From Candidatus Gastranaerophilales bacterium (GTDB lineage Bacteria; Cyanobacteriota; Vampirovibrionia; Gastranaerophilales; Gastranaerophilaceae), in assembly GCA_944324225.1 (NCBI GenBank), contig CALUVL010000008.1:1-64000 (forward strand): 64,000 bases of DNA, in the 5' to 3' direction. A program made the translations under genes and the position numbers. Of this stretch, positions 31,910-40,756 are shown piece by piece. Each line of letters begins with the position of its first letter. The first letter of the stretch is position 1. A model generated the notes under the pieces. It saw only the letters and a list, made by a program, of their open reading frames with translations, did no database searches and was not told where the DNA came from.

Positions 31910-32387
31910 TTGATGAATCCTTTATTTTTTGACCGTGCAGAGCAATTGCCATAACATCACTTTTAAAATCTTTACCGCCTAATGCACCCGCACCCAGGTA
32001 CATTTTACGCACGCCGGATGATTTCCACTCGACTTCAACTATCCCCAGTTGAGCCGGTAAATTCGGAATCGTAAACCACGCATGTGATATAAGTAAAAAC
32101 TCGCCGAAGTCTGTCATATTACCCGAATTTAAAGCGTACGGAAAAAACGGTTTTTTCTTTAATTCAGCAAGTTCAGTTTCTTTCAACCTTAAAGAAGTCT
32201 GCAGGTTTTTATTCTGTTTAACGGTTTCATCGTGGTTCTGCAGCGACATCTTGATTGATTGAAGCCGTTTTACAATCTCTTCATCTTCTAAAAATTCCGG
32301 ATCTCTTGTATCGTCCGGGCTTTTAATTAAGTCGTACATCTTTTCCGCAACGTCAGTTGAAATAATTGTTTGTACAGGTTTTGTCAT
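31899..32387 (-). CDS. Hypothetical phage protein with central coiled coil
   Basis: 162 residues. N-terminal helix, central coiled coil (NKNLQTSLRLKETELAELKKK, ~60-85) and a beta-rich C-terminal part (ISHAWFTIPNLPAQLGIVEVEW). No family recognised. Good SD (GGAGGCAAA) before the ATG. Confidence 0.55.
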   Translation of the reverse strand: MTKPVQTIISTDVAEKMYDLIKSPDDTRDPEFLEDEEIVKRLQSIKMSLQNHDETVKQNKNLQTSLRLKETELAELKKKPFFPYALNSGNMTDFGEFLLISHAWFTIPNLPAQLGIVEVEWKSSGVRKMYLGAGALGGKDFKSDVMAIALHGQKIKDSSNEF

Positions 32388-32397
32388 TTTGCCTCCT

Positions 32398-33066
32398 TTA
32401 TTTTTTCTTTTTATTTTCTTTTTCTATTGCTTTTCTTTTGTTTTTAACAACTTCGCCTTCAACACATTTAAAATCCGCTTTCGGAATAAAGAACTGTATC
32501 CCGTAACCTTTGAAATGCAAGAACCTGCCGTTTCTGACGGCTTTTAATTTTGAAATAGTGTAAGTGTATCTTTGATGATGACGGACTTTTCGCTCTATTG
32601 TGTGTATTTGAATTAAGTCGTTATCTCTCAAATATTTAAAAATTTCATACGAAACCCCGAAACATTCGTTCATCTGTCTTTTTTCGTCTTTATGAAACTC
32701 GTGAATGTCAGTATTAACGTTGGTTTTTCTTAAGATTATTCTGTTTTTATCCATATCATAGACAAGAACACCGATGCATTGTTTCGGGGCGTATTTTGTT
32801 GATGTAAAATAACCGCCCTCCTGAATTATCCGCTCCAGATATACGGTCGCCGACAGATGATGCCATTCCTGTGTTAATCTAAATTCTTTATATGTTTTTT
32901 TACAAATATGGCTCGATAATTGTTGGGCAGGCGAAAAATAATAAGATTTCCCGTCTATAATAACATCTGGGTTAAAGTTCAAATTTTCCTGCTCATAAGC
33001 GTTAACAACAAGATTGTCTAGTTCCTCTATAACAAGTTGGTTTCTTTCATCTTCATTCATATTCAT
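32398..33066 (-). CDS. Hypothetical early phage protein, basic C-terminus
   Basis: 222 residues. It contains a probable winged-helix region (SYEIFKYLRDNDLIQIHTIERKVRHHQRYTYTISKLKAV) and a highly basic tail (KNKRKAIEKENKKKK). Directly follows the helicase-loader gene with a 4-nt overlap, so a replication or recombination role is plausible; no family recognised. Confidence 0.55.
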   Translation of the reverse strand: MNMNEDERNQLVIEELDNLVVNAYEQENLNFNPDVIIDGKSYYFSPAQQLSSHICKKTYKEFRLTQEWHHLSATVYLERIIQEGGYFTSTKYAPKQCIGVLVYDMDKNRIILRKTNVNTDIHEFHKDEKRQMNECFGVSYEIFKYLRDNDLIQIHTIERKVRHHQRYTYTISKLKAVRNGRFLHFKGYGIQFFIPKADFKCVEGEVVKNKRKAIEKENKKKK

Positions 33067-33872
33067 GCCTGAAACCTCCTGTTTTTGTGGTTAAAAACTA
33101 CAACCGGGGAATTATTGATTAAACGAGAAACGATAACTTCGTTATAAAATTGCGAATCCAATTCCTCCAAAGTGTGATTCGCTGATGTAATTATCGGGAG
33201 TTCGTTTACAATCCTGTAATTGACGAGGGTGTAAATAAATTCCTTAACAAAATCTGTCGGGGTGAGTTTGTCAATATCATCCAAAAATAAAAAATCCGCC
33301 GTTTTATAACGGTTTACAACCTCATCAACGGTTTTGTTGCTTTTTGAGTTAAAGCACCGTGTTATCTCGCCTTTTAAATCAACGGCGTTTACAAATTTAC
33401 AACTAAAAAACCAGCGTGAAATCAGGCTATTACAAAGAATGGTCTGCAGCATTGTTTTGCCGGTGCCTGAATTGCCTAGTAATGTGAGGTTTTTCCCGTA
33501 CAAAAAATTATAAATCGCCTGTTCAAAATACTTTAAAACTGTTTCTTTGGCGTTTTTTTCGGATTCACACTCTACAATATAATCATCAAACCCCATTCCG
33601 TTAAATAATTGAGGAGTTAAACAGGTTGCTTTTACTTTTTTTCTCAATTCTTTTTCGCTTACCCCTAAAGTAATATAAGCGTTCAGATTTTCGGTGTATT
33701 TTCTGATTTTTTTAAAATGTTTATTTATTTTTTCAGCATGCGGACAGTCGCAATATTCACCTTTATTCAGTTTTTCGCCGCAATATACGCACTCATCACC
33801 GTTTGTTCTTTCACCCAAAAAACCAACCGCCGTGCGTATAAACTCAATCTCTGTTTTTTGTAACTCTTCCAT
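33063..33872 (-). CDS. DnaC-like helicase loader ATPase
   Basis: 269 residues. A Cys-rich N-terminus (CVYCGEKLNKGEYCDCPH, ~25-42) precedes an AAA+ domain: Walker A GNSGTGKTML (~137), Walker B FLFLDDIDKL (~195), and sensor-I-type ITSANHT (~236). This is the layout of DnaC/IstB-type loaders, which place the replicative helicase on DNA. It follows the initiator-like gene, as is usual in phage replication modules. Confidence 0.87.
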   Translation of the reverse strand: MEELQKTEIEFIRTAVGFLGERTNGDECVYCGEKLNKGEYCDCPHAEKINKHFKKIRKYTENLNAYITLGVSEKELRKKVKATCLTPQLFNGMGFDDYIVECESEKNAKETVLKYFEQAIYNFLYGKNLTLLGNSGTGKTMLQTILCNSLISRWFFSCKFVNAVDLKGEITRCFNSKSNKTVDEVVNRYKTADFLFLDDIDKLTPTDFVKEFIYTLVNYRIVNELPIITSANHTLEELDSQFYNEVIVSRLINNSPVVVFNHKNRRFQA

Positions 33873-33884
33873 TAAAACTCCTTT

Positions 33885-34697
33885 TTAACCGTAACATTTA
33901 GCGTATTTGCCGCCCTCGTACTTATCTGACGGGTTTTCTTCTTTTATTTCCTGTCTGTTATATCTGCCTTCATACACTTTGAGGGCGTTTGTGTCGTTTT
34001 TTAAAACCCAGTCAAAAGAAAAGAAATTGTTGTTTCTGATAAAAGCCGATTTTTCGGCTTTGCGGAAAACCTCCTCCCAAAATTCTTTTTGGGGATTTTC
34101 TTTCAATCTTTTTACAACCTTTAACCGCCTGCTCTCTGTTAATTCCCGGGGCTGCGGGAAATGGATACAGATTGATTTATATAATTCAAATAAATCCTTA
34201 CAGGTAAAAACGGCTTCGTCCGTTTTTGCGAATGTTAGTTGATTAGTAATTTGTTTATTAGTATTTAATTCTTTAGTATTTAGTTGTTGCGGGTTTTCCG
34301 CATACGGTTCAACCGCATTCGGGTTTTCCGTACATACTTCTACCGTATACGGATTTTCCGTATACGGTAAATTTGATTTACCCTGCTCAAAAATATGATA
34401 AATAAAAGTAAAACGTCCGCCTTTGTCATTTCGTCTTTCGATATCGATATATCCGAATTTTTTTAATTCGGATATTGTAGCATTAAGTGCATCTTTACCC
34501 TCTTTTATAATTTTACAAAGACCTGAAATAGAATAATTCCAATCATCAGGTAAAGCAAGAAAAACACTCATTAAACCTTTTGCTTTTAAACTTAAGTCTT
34601 TTTGATATAAGTGTTTATTGCTCATAACTGTATAGTTTTTATTTTTATGAACACGAATAACAGAACTGTTGCTTGTATTCTTATTTTCTTCTCTCAT
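33885..34697 (-). CDS. Phage replication initiation protein (winged-helix, DnaD-like)
   Basis: About 270 residues from the ATG with CGGAG upstream; 39 further codons overlap the preceding gene and are rejected. The N-terminal winged helix (YQKDLSLKAKGLMSVFLALPDDWNYSISGLCKIIKEGKDALNATISELKKFGYI) is typical of phage replisome organisers. A Pro/Asn-rich linker with repeats (YTENPYTVEVCTENPN) leads to a C-terminal helical domain. It pairs with the downstream loader to start phage replication; an origin may lie in or near this gene. Confidence 0.82.
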   Translation of the reverse strand: MREENKNTSNSSVIRVHKNKNYTVMSNKHLYQKDLSLKAKGLMSVFLALPDDWNYSISGLCKIIKEGKDALNATISELKKFGYIDIERRNDKGGRFTFIYHIFEQGKSNLPYTENPYTVEVCTENPNAVEPYAENPQQLNTKELNTNKQITNQLTFAKTDEAVFTCKDLFELYKSICIHFPQPRELTESRRLKVVKRLKENPQKEFWEEVFRKAEKSAFIRNNNFFSFDWVLKNDTNALKVYEGRYNRQEIKEENPSDKYEGGKYAKCYG

Positions 34698-34722
34698 CTT
34701 AAAGGCTCCGTTTTTTGTTTTA

Positions 34723-35064
34723 TTAAGACCTGTGAGCGATTCGCCTGTTATAACATCTTTCGATATGCCGTCTGCCGTACCGTTCATAAGTGTATTTGAC
34801 GGCGGATATAGCAAGATTGACCGCCTCGATATTTATAACAAGCCTTTCCCTGTACATCCATTCAGGAAAATCAACCGCTCCCGTTTCTTTTTGTTTTTTT
34901 AGAAATTTGTTCAAATACTCTTCATAACATTCGTTTTTTAAGTATTCGATTTTATCCTGAAAACTCTTTTCCCTGCGGCTTTTGTAATCCGCTATAAGAT
35001 TTTTAATTTTTTGAATAAGCGATTCTTTCCCTTTTTTAGCGGGGAATTTTAACACTTTTGACAT
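34723..35064 (-). CDS. Hypothetical early phage protein
   Basis: 113 residues, very basic, helical (QKIKNLIADYKSRREKSFQDKIEYLKNECYEEYLNKF). Overlaps the gene before it by 28 nt and ends 25 nt before the initiator. No family recognised. Confidence 0.55.
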   Translation of the reverse strand: MSKVLKFPAKKGKESLIQKIKNLIADYKSRREKSFQDKIEYLKNECYEEYLNKFLKKQKETGAVDFPEWMYRERLVINIEAVNLAISAVKYTYERYGRRHIERCYNRRIAHRS

Positions 35065-35209
35065 TCGTCCTCCTTTGTTGTTCTTGCTGCTGTTCTATAG
35101 CGGCGTTTGCCAGAAAGGTAAAAAAACGCCCCCACAGCAAATTCCGCTCCTCGTCGGTGTATTCCTTATCGTCAAATTGAATAATTAAACCGATTTCTTT
35201 TTTAGCCAT
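35036..35209 (-). CDS. Hypothetical small early protein
   Basis: About 57 residues from the ATG of MAKKEIGLII; the frame is open 13 codons further but inside the Cro-like gene. Ends in a Gln-rich helix (AAIEQQQEQQRR). Function unknown. Confidence 0.45.
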   Translation of the reverse strand: MAKKEIGLIIQFDDKEYTDEERNLLWGRFFTFLANAAIEQQQEQQRRTNVKSVKIPR

Positions 35210-35432
35210 TCTGTTCAACCTTTTTAAAACAGTTTTTAAACAGAGCAAAATCGAGTTTTAATAAATCGCAAATTGCGATAAATTCCCAAACCTGAAATTT
35301 ACGTTTACCACGCATGCAATATGAAAAAATCTGCGGTGGGATACCCGTCTTGTCGCAAATAAATTTTTGTTGAATACCCCGTTCTTTCAATATTGCTTTA
35401 ACAATATTTTCAGGTCTTTCTATCTCTGCCAT
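35202..35432 (-). CDS. Cro-like HTH regulator
   Basis: 76 residues with a helix-turn-helix (QQKFICDKTGIPPQIFSYCMRGKRKFQVWEFIAICDLLKLD) of the Cro/CI type. It is the first gene of the leftward early operon, divergent from the CI-like repressor across a 174-bp operator region. This is the classic lytic-switch partner arrangement. Confidence 0.8.
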   Translation of the reverse strand: MAEIERPENIVKAILKERGIQQKFICDKTGIPPQIFSYCMRGKRKFQVWEFIAICDLLKLDFALFKNCFKKVEQNG

Positions 35433-35606
35433 TTTTACCTCTTTTCTAATTGTTTTAAATAATTAAAATTAGTTTAAATAATCTTTACGGAATGCAGTTT
35501 ACTACAATAAATAAATTTTTGTCAAGTGTTTTTATTTAAAATAATTAAAAAAATATTGATTAAAATAATTAAATGCATTATTATAAAGCAGTAGGAGGCT
35601 AGTTTT
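35433..35606. promoter_or_regulatory. Divergent lysogeny switch region with repeated AT operators
   Basis: Repeated TTTAAATAATTAAA-like blocks occur near 35450-35480 and 35535-35575 and are probable operators. A rightward promoter fits TTGATT (35556-35561), 17 nt, TATTAT (35579-35584), followed at once by TAGGAGG for the repressor gene, giving a very short leader. TTGTCA at 35518 is a possible second -35. Confidence 0.65.
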
Positions 35607-35978
35607 ATGAAAAAAGAAGAAGCAGGATATGCTACCGAAGCGATAAAGCAAAAAGTTAAAAAAACTTTACCTTTAAAGTTGAAAGAATATAGAAAAAAGG
35701 CTGGATTAACTACTTATGAGGTCGGTGCGATGTTGGACAAAAACCAGTCAACCGTTGCTTTATGGGAAACCGGACGAACAATTCCGGATGTTCCGACATT
35801 ATTAAAACTTTGTGATATATATAAAATCGCCGATTCTAGTTTTTTTCTTGAAAATGAACCACCGGAAGATTTAAAAGAGATAAGCAAATCAGAACGTGAA
35901 CTTATAAAATTATGGCGTAATTGTCCGGACACGGTAAAAGCCGCCATAAAAACATTATTAAAAAATATTAACAAATAG
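35607..35978 (+). CDS. CI-like phage repressor
   Basis: 123 residues. An N-terminal HTH (LKEYRKKAGLTTYEVGAMLDKNQSTVALWETGRTIPDVPTLLKLCDIYKI, about 25-75) is of the XRE type; the rest is a short helical C-terminal domain. There is no LexA-like peptidase domain, so induction cannot use RecA-stimulated self-cleavage. It should hold the early operon silent in the lysogen. Confidence 0.85.
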   Translation: MKKEEAGYATEAIKQKVKKTLPLKLKEYRKKAGLTTYEVGAMLDKNQSTVALWETGRTIPDVPTLLKLCDIYKIADSSFFLENEPPEDLKEISKSERELIKLWRNCPDTVKAAIKTLLKNINK

Positions 35979-35990
35979 GAGGAATAAAAA

Positions 35991-36470
35991 ATGAAAAAAC
36001 AAATTTTAACTTTTTTACTTATCGGAGTCGTTGCTCTTGGCGTTTGCGGCTGTTCAAATACTCAACAAACAGCAACTGAAAAGAAACCAGAACAACAGGA
36101 AGTTATAAAAACAAACCCAGTTGTTACGGCGGATTTAAAATTTGCCAATGGTTTAGAGAGCATTCTCAATTCAGGTTATTCAATAGTTGATAAAACAAAG
36201 GTTTATTATACAAAATCTGCAGATTTTCAAGAAGTGTATTTTTTGGGAACTTTAGTAAAGAAAGGAACACAATACTATAATGCTGTATGGGCAACAAATA
36301 ATATAGAAAGTTTCGGAATGGGGCTTGTTTTTTCAATGAATGATAACGCAATACAATCTTCCGGTATGGGCGACGGTCGTACAAACAGAGAGCCTTTGAG
36401 TGAAACAGATGACGGCTATTCACGTATAAATCAAAAAGTGCTTGACGATATGTCGGAGGCTGTTAAATAA
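35991..36470 (+). CDS. Lipoprotein expressed with the lysogeny genes (moron candidate)
   Basis: 159 residues. A type II signal peptide (MKKQILTFLLIGVVALGVCGC, lipobox GVCG-C at residue 21) is followed by a Gln/Thr/Lys linker and a beta-rich domain. It lies 12 nt after the repressor with its own AGGAGG, and 1 nt before the recombinase ATG, so it should be made by the lysogen. Surface lipoproteins in this position often alter the host envelope or block superinfection; that role is inferred. Confidence 0.75.
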   Translation: MKKQILTFLLIGVVALGVCGCSNTQQTATEKKPEQQEVIKTNPVVTADLKFANGLESILNSGYSIVDKTKVYYTKSADFQEVYFLGTLVKKGTQYYNAVWATNNIESFGMGLVFSMNDNAIQSSGMGDGRTNREPLSETDDGYSRINQKVLDDMSEAVK

Positions 36471-36471
36471 A

Positions 36472-37995
36472 ATGATAAATAAAGCGGTTTTATACACAAG
36501 GGTTTCATCGGATGAACAGAAAAAGAAGGGATTTTCGCTGGATTATCAGGAAAAACACGGTCGGGAATATGCCCTTAAACACGGACTGAATATCGTCAAA
36601 GTGTTTTCAGAATCGTACACAGCCAAAAAACCCGGACGCCCCGCTTTTAATGATATGCTCCAGTTTGTCAGAAAAAACAAAATAGAACATCTGATATTTT
36701 TAAAATCTGACAGGGCTTCAAGAAATGGGGTTGACTCATCCGCCCTTGTGTATATGGCTGAACGGGATATATTCAACATCCACTTAATACAAGATAATCT
36801 TTGTTTGAACCGCCGCTCTCGTCCGACTGATTTTCTTGTATTTGAAATGAACAATATAATCGCTAATTTTTATCCCCGAAACCTTTCTGTTGAAGTAACA
36901 ACAAAACTTCTTGAAAAAGCCGAACAAGGCTATTATCCCGAACGCTCGCCCGTCGGGTATATGAGAAAACCTAAAGAAAAAAGGGCTTATTTACAAATAG
37001 ATCCCGAAAAAGCCCCGTATATCAAAAGAATATTTGAACTTTATTCCACTGGCAAATATTCATATAAAACCCTAGCGAAACAACTGCGGGATGAAGGGTT
37101 TATGATTTCACCGGCTGTAAAATGCGGAAAATCAAACATTGAAGATATTTTAAATAATCCTGTGTACATTGGTGATTTTATATTTAAAGGCAAACGTTAT
37201 TACAATGCAAACCACGAACCTATTGTTTCAAGAGAGTTATATTCTATGTGTCAGGATATAATAAAAAGCCGTACTTCGGGAAAATCCACAAAGCACGACT
37301 TTACTTTTTCAAATCTTTTAAAATGCTCAAAATGCGGCTGTTATCTGGTAGGCGAACTCAAAAAGGGTAAATACATTTATTATCACTGCACGGGCAATAA
37401 AGGCGGTAATTGTAAATCTAAAAGTTATGTTCGACAGGAAAAAGTTGAACAAAAAGTTTTTGAAATATTTGACCAATTGAGATTATCAGATGCAACAATT
37501 GAACTTGCAAAAACCTGCTTTATAAATGAGTTAAAAAATCAAAATCAAAATGTTGAAGAAAGAATAACACACCTTGATTCCGAAATTCAAAAAAATAAAG
37601 ACCGTTTAGATAAACTCTTTAATCTCTATCTTGACGACAAAGTTGACGAAAATTTATACGATAAAAAAAGAACTGATATAGAAAAATCTCTGGATGATTT
37701 AATTCTTTTGAGAGGAGCATGCACAAAAACAAGCGTTGAACTTATTAAATATAGTGAAAATCTGTTCGAACTCCTAAAAATGTCCGCCACGATTTATTCT
37801 CGGCTAAATAATGCCAAAAAACGGGAATTATTAAAAATGTTATGTTCGAACTTTTATTATGACGGCGAAAATGTAGTTATAACAATAAAAAAAGCGTTTG
37901 AACCAATCGTTCAAATCGCTAATTTAGAAAAAATGGAGGTTAGGAGATTCGAACTCCTGACCCCCTGCGTGCAAAGCAGGTGCTCTACCAGCTGA
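36472..37995 (+). CDS. Large serine recombinase (integrase)
   Basis: About 507 residues from MINKAVLYTRVSSDEQ (upstream ten codons rejected). Resolvase domain with catalytic Ser in YTRVSSDEQ (~11), followed by LKSDRASRNG and a recombinase domain (YPERSPVGYMRKP, INDILNNPVYIGDFIFKGKRYY-like). A zinc ribbon CSKCGCYLVGELKKGKYIYYHCTGNKGGNC (~285-315) and a coiled coil (~345-410) complete the large-serine type. The last ~20 codons (from MEVRRFEL) are the complement of the tRNA-Ala gene, so that C-terminus exists only in the integrated state. Confidence 0.93.
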   Translation: MINKAVLYTRVSSDEQKKKGFSLDYQEKHGREYALKHGLNIVKVFSESYTAKKPGRPAFNDMLQFVRKNKIEHLIFLKSDRASRNGVDSSALVYMAERDIFNIHLIQDNLCLNRRSRPTDFLVFEMNNIIANFYPRNLSVEVTTKLLEKAEQGYYPERSPVGYMRKPKEKRAYLQIDPEKAPYIKRIFELYSTGKYSYKTLAKQLRDEGFMISPAVKCGKSNIEDILNNPVYIGDFIFKGKRYYNANHEPIVSRELYSMCQDIIKSRTSGKSTKHDFTFSNLLKCSKCGCYLVGELKKGKYIYYHCTGNKGGNCKSKSYVRQEKVEQKVFEIFDQLRLSDATIELAKTCFINELKNQNQNVEERITHLDSEIQKNKDRLDKLFNLYLDDKVDENLYDKKRTDIEKSLDDLILLRGACTKTSVELIKYSENLFELLKMSATIYSRLNNAKKRELLKMLCSNFYYDGENVVITIKKAFEPIVQIANLEKMEVRRFELLTPCVQSRCSTS

Positions 37996-38006
37996 GCTAA
38001 ACCCCC
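37934..38006 (-). tRNA. tRNA-Ala (anticodon UGC), prophage attachment site
   Basis: 73 nt. Acceptor GGGGGTT pairs with AACCTCC (one G-U), D-arm GCTCAGCTGGTAGAGC, anticodon loop TTTGCAC with TGC, T-arm AGGAGTTCGAATCTCCT. CCA is not encoded. The 3' end faces the phage and overlaps the integrase 3' end, so the att core lies in the 3' half of this gene. A second partial copy is expected at the other prophage end. Confidence 0.95.
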
Positions 38007-38096
38007 TTATTCTTTTGTCATCCGCTTTTCCCTTTTTATCAGAAAATTTTTGCGGTGCGCAGCGGTTTTTAACTATTTATTTCCGCCACAATTTTA

Positions 38097-38124
38097 ATTC
38101 TACATGCTGATTTTTTTTTGTAAA
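38097..38124 (-). promoter_or_regulatory. Candidate tRNA-Ala promoter
   Basis: In sense, TTTACA (38124-38119), 16 nt, TAGAAT (38102-38097), about 90 nt upstream of the tRNA. The rest of the gap 38007-38330 is AT-rich and has two TCCGGATAAAA words (about 38184 and 38273); no gene is seen. Confidence 0.45.
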
Positions 38125-38330
38125 GACTTTTTTTATTTTTAATTGCATTTTTTCGGTTTTTCCCGCTTTTATATAATTGTTTTCCGGATAAAACAATATA
38201 TTTTTGCGAAAATTCACTCATTTTTTAACACAAAATTCTGAAATAATTACCGCATTATCACAAAATTAATACTCCGGATAAAAAATATTCATATGTCCAA
38301 CTGATAATCGGATATTTTTGTTGTAAACTT

Positions 38331-39113
38331 ATGGAAATGAAGGTTATGATATATATTTTTATAATTGTTTTTGTCATTATCTGGGCGGTTGTCGTTGAGC
38401 CGTACTCCTTAACTGTTAAAAAAATTAGTATTAAAGATGAGTCTTTAAAAGGATTAAAAATCGTTTTTGCCTCGGATTTTCATTACAAACCTTATGAAAA
38501 ATTCAGATTGAAGCGTGACATCAAAAAGATTAACGAACAAAATGCAGACATAATCCTTCTTGGCGGGGATTTTGAAAACGGACACAAAAAAGGACAATCT
38601 CTTAACATTGAAACAATTGCAAAAGAGCTGGGTAATTTACAAGCGAAATACGGAATCTATTCTGTTTTAGGGAATCATGATGTCTGGCAGGGAGCATCAG
38701 AAGCTTATGAAGCACTTTCTAAAAACGGAATTTCCGTTCTGAAAAATTCCAACAAAAAAGCAGGCCCTGTTTATATTGCCGGAGTTGAAGATTTGCAAAC
38801 CCAAAATCCTGATATCCAAAAGGCCCTTAGCGGAGTCAAACAACCTGTAATCCTTCTGACACATACCCCTGATATTATTAAAGATGTGCCTGATTTTGTA
38901 ACACTGACACTTGCCGGACATCTTCACGGCGGACAGGTTCGTCTGCCTTTTCACGGTGCTCTTGTGGCTCCTTCCAAATACGGAACAAAATATGCTTACG
39001 GTTTTTTCCTTGTTAAAGGCAAAAAACTCTTTGTTTCAAAAGGAATCGGCACAAGCATTTTACCAATAAGACTTTTTTGCATGCCGGAAATTGTTTTAAT
39101 TGAGTTTACTTAA
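38331..39113 (+). CDS. Membrane-anchored metallophosphoesterase (YkuE-like)
   Basis: 260 residues. A hydrophobic N-terminus (IYIFIIVFVIIWAVVVEPY) is followed by calcineurin-like motifs: ASDFHYKP (~46), GGDFENG (~78), GNHDVW (~113), LTHTPDII (~176) and AGHLHGGQVRLP (~197). These bind a dinuclear metal centre. The substrate is unknown; YkuE-type enzymes act at the membrane, and a UDP-lipid role is reported for relatives. First host gene beside the prophage site. Confidence 0.88.
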   Translation: MEMKVMIYIFIIVFVIIWAVVVEPYSLTVKKISIKDESLKGLKIVFASDFHYKPYEKFRLKRDIKKINEQNADIILLGGDFENGHKKGQSLNIETIAKELGNLQAKYGIYSVLGNHDVWQGASEAYEALSKNGISVLKNSNKKAGPVYIAGVEDLQTQNPDIQKALSGVKQPVILLTHTPDIIKDVPDFVTLTLAGHLHGGQVRLPFHGALVAPSKYGTKYAYGFFLVKGKKLFVSKGIGTSILPIRLFCMPEIVLIEFT

Positions 39114-39122
39114 AATAAAAAA

Positions 39123-39149
39123 CCGCCGGTTCTACTCGGATACCGGCGG
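39123..39149 (-). terminator. Terminator of the efflux operon
   Basis: CCGCCGGT/ACCGGCGG stem followed, on the - strand, by TTTTTTATTTT. It lies between the convergent metallophosphoesterase and emrB-like genes. Confidence 0.75.
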
Positions 39150-39168
39150 AAATAGTATTTGTTAATAC

Positions 39169-40734
39169 TTAATTAGAGGCTTTTTGTTCACCTTTAAGAA
39201 TAAACATCAATGGTATCAGCATAAAACAGGCAATTGCAAAAACCTTAAACGTTGTCATATAAGCACACAATGTTGACTGTTGAATCAACTGGTTATAAAG
39301 CATTTTTCCTGCCATATAGGTTGAATTAATCATATCACCGGCCTGATGAATAAATGTGGCCGCATACGTATTCAGTCTTTCGTAAAAATGCGGGTTTGCT
39401 TCTGTCATATTTTTCACAAGCCCGTTCTGGTGCACCTGTGACAGCCTTGAAATCATTGTTGCAACAAGAGAAGTTCCAATAGCACCGCCGATTGTCTTCA
39501 AAAGATTTTGAAACCCAGAAGCATTTGTCATCTGTTCATCTCTCAATGTTATACAGGAAAGTGTTGTAATCGGCATCATAGAAAAAACAAGCCCGATTCC
39601 AAAAATAAAGTTAGGCAAGACAATATTCATCATGCTTATTTCCAGATTCAAATCACTCAATATCCAACCGCCAAGCCCCATGCAGAAAAGTCCTATAATG
39701 CCGTAAGTTTTATATGACAATCTTCCGCCGAGCCCGCCAAATATCGCCAGAGCCAAAAATGCCCCCAAACCTCTTGGCATAATAGCAACACCGCTTGTAA
39801 AAGCGTCATATCCAAGCATATTTTGGAGTAATTGGGGCAAAATTGCAAGTGATGCGAGCAAAACACCATTTAATAATATCAACATGCCTGTTCCGCAAAG
39901 AAAGTTTTTATCTTTCAACACATCAAGCTTAATCAGCGGATTTTTACCCCATACCTGCCAGATAAAAAATAAAACAGCACCTGTAACTGCAATTGCAGAC
40001 AACCAGCAAATCCATGGAGCATTAAACCAATCCGCATCATTACCTTTGTCAAATACAATCTGCAACGGAACAAGCCAAACACAAAGCCATAAAAAGCCCC
40101 ATTTATTTAACTGAATATTTTTTTGTTTTCTTGCATACGGCGGATCCTCTAAAAATATTTTGGCAAGAAATATACATAAAAAACCAAAAGGTACATTTAT
40201 AAAGAAAATATACGGCCATGACCAGTTTTCAGTAATCCACCCCCCCATAACAGGCCCCAGAATAGGAGCTACAACTACAACAAGACCGAAAACTGCCATT
40301 GCTTTATTTCTTGCTTCACCCTTAAAGCTTTCCATACACACAGCCTGCGCCATCGGCATCAAACACCCCCCGCCGACACCTTGCATTGCACGGGCTATTA
40401 CAATCATTCCTATTGAATTTGAAATCCCGCACAAAAATGATGCTAATGTAAAGATAAAAACACCAAACATAAAAAAGGCTTTTCTGCCCATCAAATGACA
40501 GAAAAAATCTATCATCGGAATTACAATACTGCTTGCCATCAAATAACTGGTAAGAACCCAGATAGATTCTTGATTGCTAACAGAATATGACCCTGCTATA
40601 TGCGGCAACGCTACGTTTGCTACGGTTTCATCCAATGCATACATAAACGTTGCAAGCATTACAGGTAATATTATTAACCACGGATTATGTTTCGGTACCC
40701 ATTCTTCTTGTGTTATTACTGTTGTTTCAGACAT
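39169..40734 (-). CDS. emrB: EmrB-type MFS multidrug exporter (DHA2, 14 TM)
   Basis: 521 residues from MSETTVITQEEW (AAGGA upstream); 22 more codons in frame are unlikely. Fourteen hydrophobic segments with the DHA2 signatures DETVANVALPHIAGSY, ESIWVLTSYLMASSIVIPM, GRKAFFMFGVF and ARAMQGVGGGCLMPMAQA and GPVMGGWITENWSWPYIFFINVPFG. It expels hydrophobic drugs with protons, working with the EmrA-like adaptor just upstream and an outer-membrane channel. Confidence 0.92.
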   Translation of the reverse strand: MSETTVITQEEWVPKHNPWLIILPVMLATFMYALDETVANVALPHIAGSYSVSNQESIWVLTSYLMASSIVIPMIDFFCHLMGRKAFFMFGVFIFTLASFLCGISNSIGMIVIARAMQGVGGGCLMPMAQAVCMESFKGEARNKAMAVFGLVVVVAPILGPVMGGWITENWSWPYIFFINVPFGFLCIFLAKIFLEDPPYARKQKNIQLNKWGFLWLCVWLVPLQIVFDKGNDADWFNAPWICWLSAIAVTGAVLFFIWQVWGKNPLIKLDVLKDKNFLCGTGMLILLNGVLLASLAILPQLLQNMLGYDAFTSGVAIMPRGLGAFLALAIFGGLGGRLSYKTYGIIGLFCMGLGGWILSDLNLEISMMNIVLPNFIFGIGLVFSMMPITTLSCITLRDEQMTNASGFQNLLKTIGGAIGTSLVATMISRLSQVHQNGLVKNMTEANPHFYERLNTYAATFIHQAGDMINSTYMAGKMLYNQLIQQSTLCAYMTTFKVFAIACFMLIPLMFILKGEQKASN

Positions 40735-40756
40735 TGTATTTTTCCTTATCAAAAAA

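Larger units (their letters stand above)
1..37995. mobile_element. Prophage (myovirus type), left end outside window
   Basis: A contiguous block of phage genes runs from the left edge to a serine recombinase whose 3' end lies inside a tRNA-Ala gene. It has a lambda-type head (gpA terminase, gpW, gpB portal, ClpP protease, gpE capsid), a Mu-type contractile tail, replication and lysogeny modules, a DGR and methyltransferases. The lysogeny genes read rightward and everything else leftward. No lysis genes and no second att site are visible, so these should lie left of base 1, beyond the DGR reverse transcriptase. Confidence 0.93.

Noticed and set aside
40238-40248. C-run in the emrB gene as another phase switch
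   Set aside because: Only about 7 bases, the gene is intact, and it encodes ordinary Gly/Trp-region codons.
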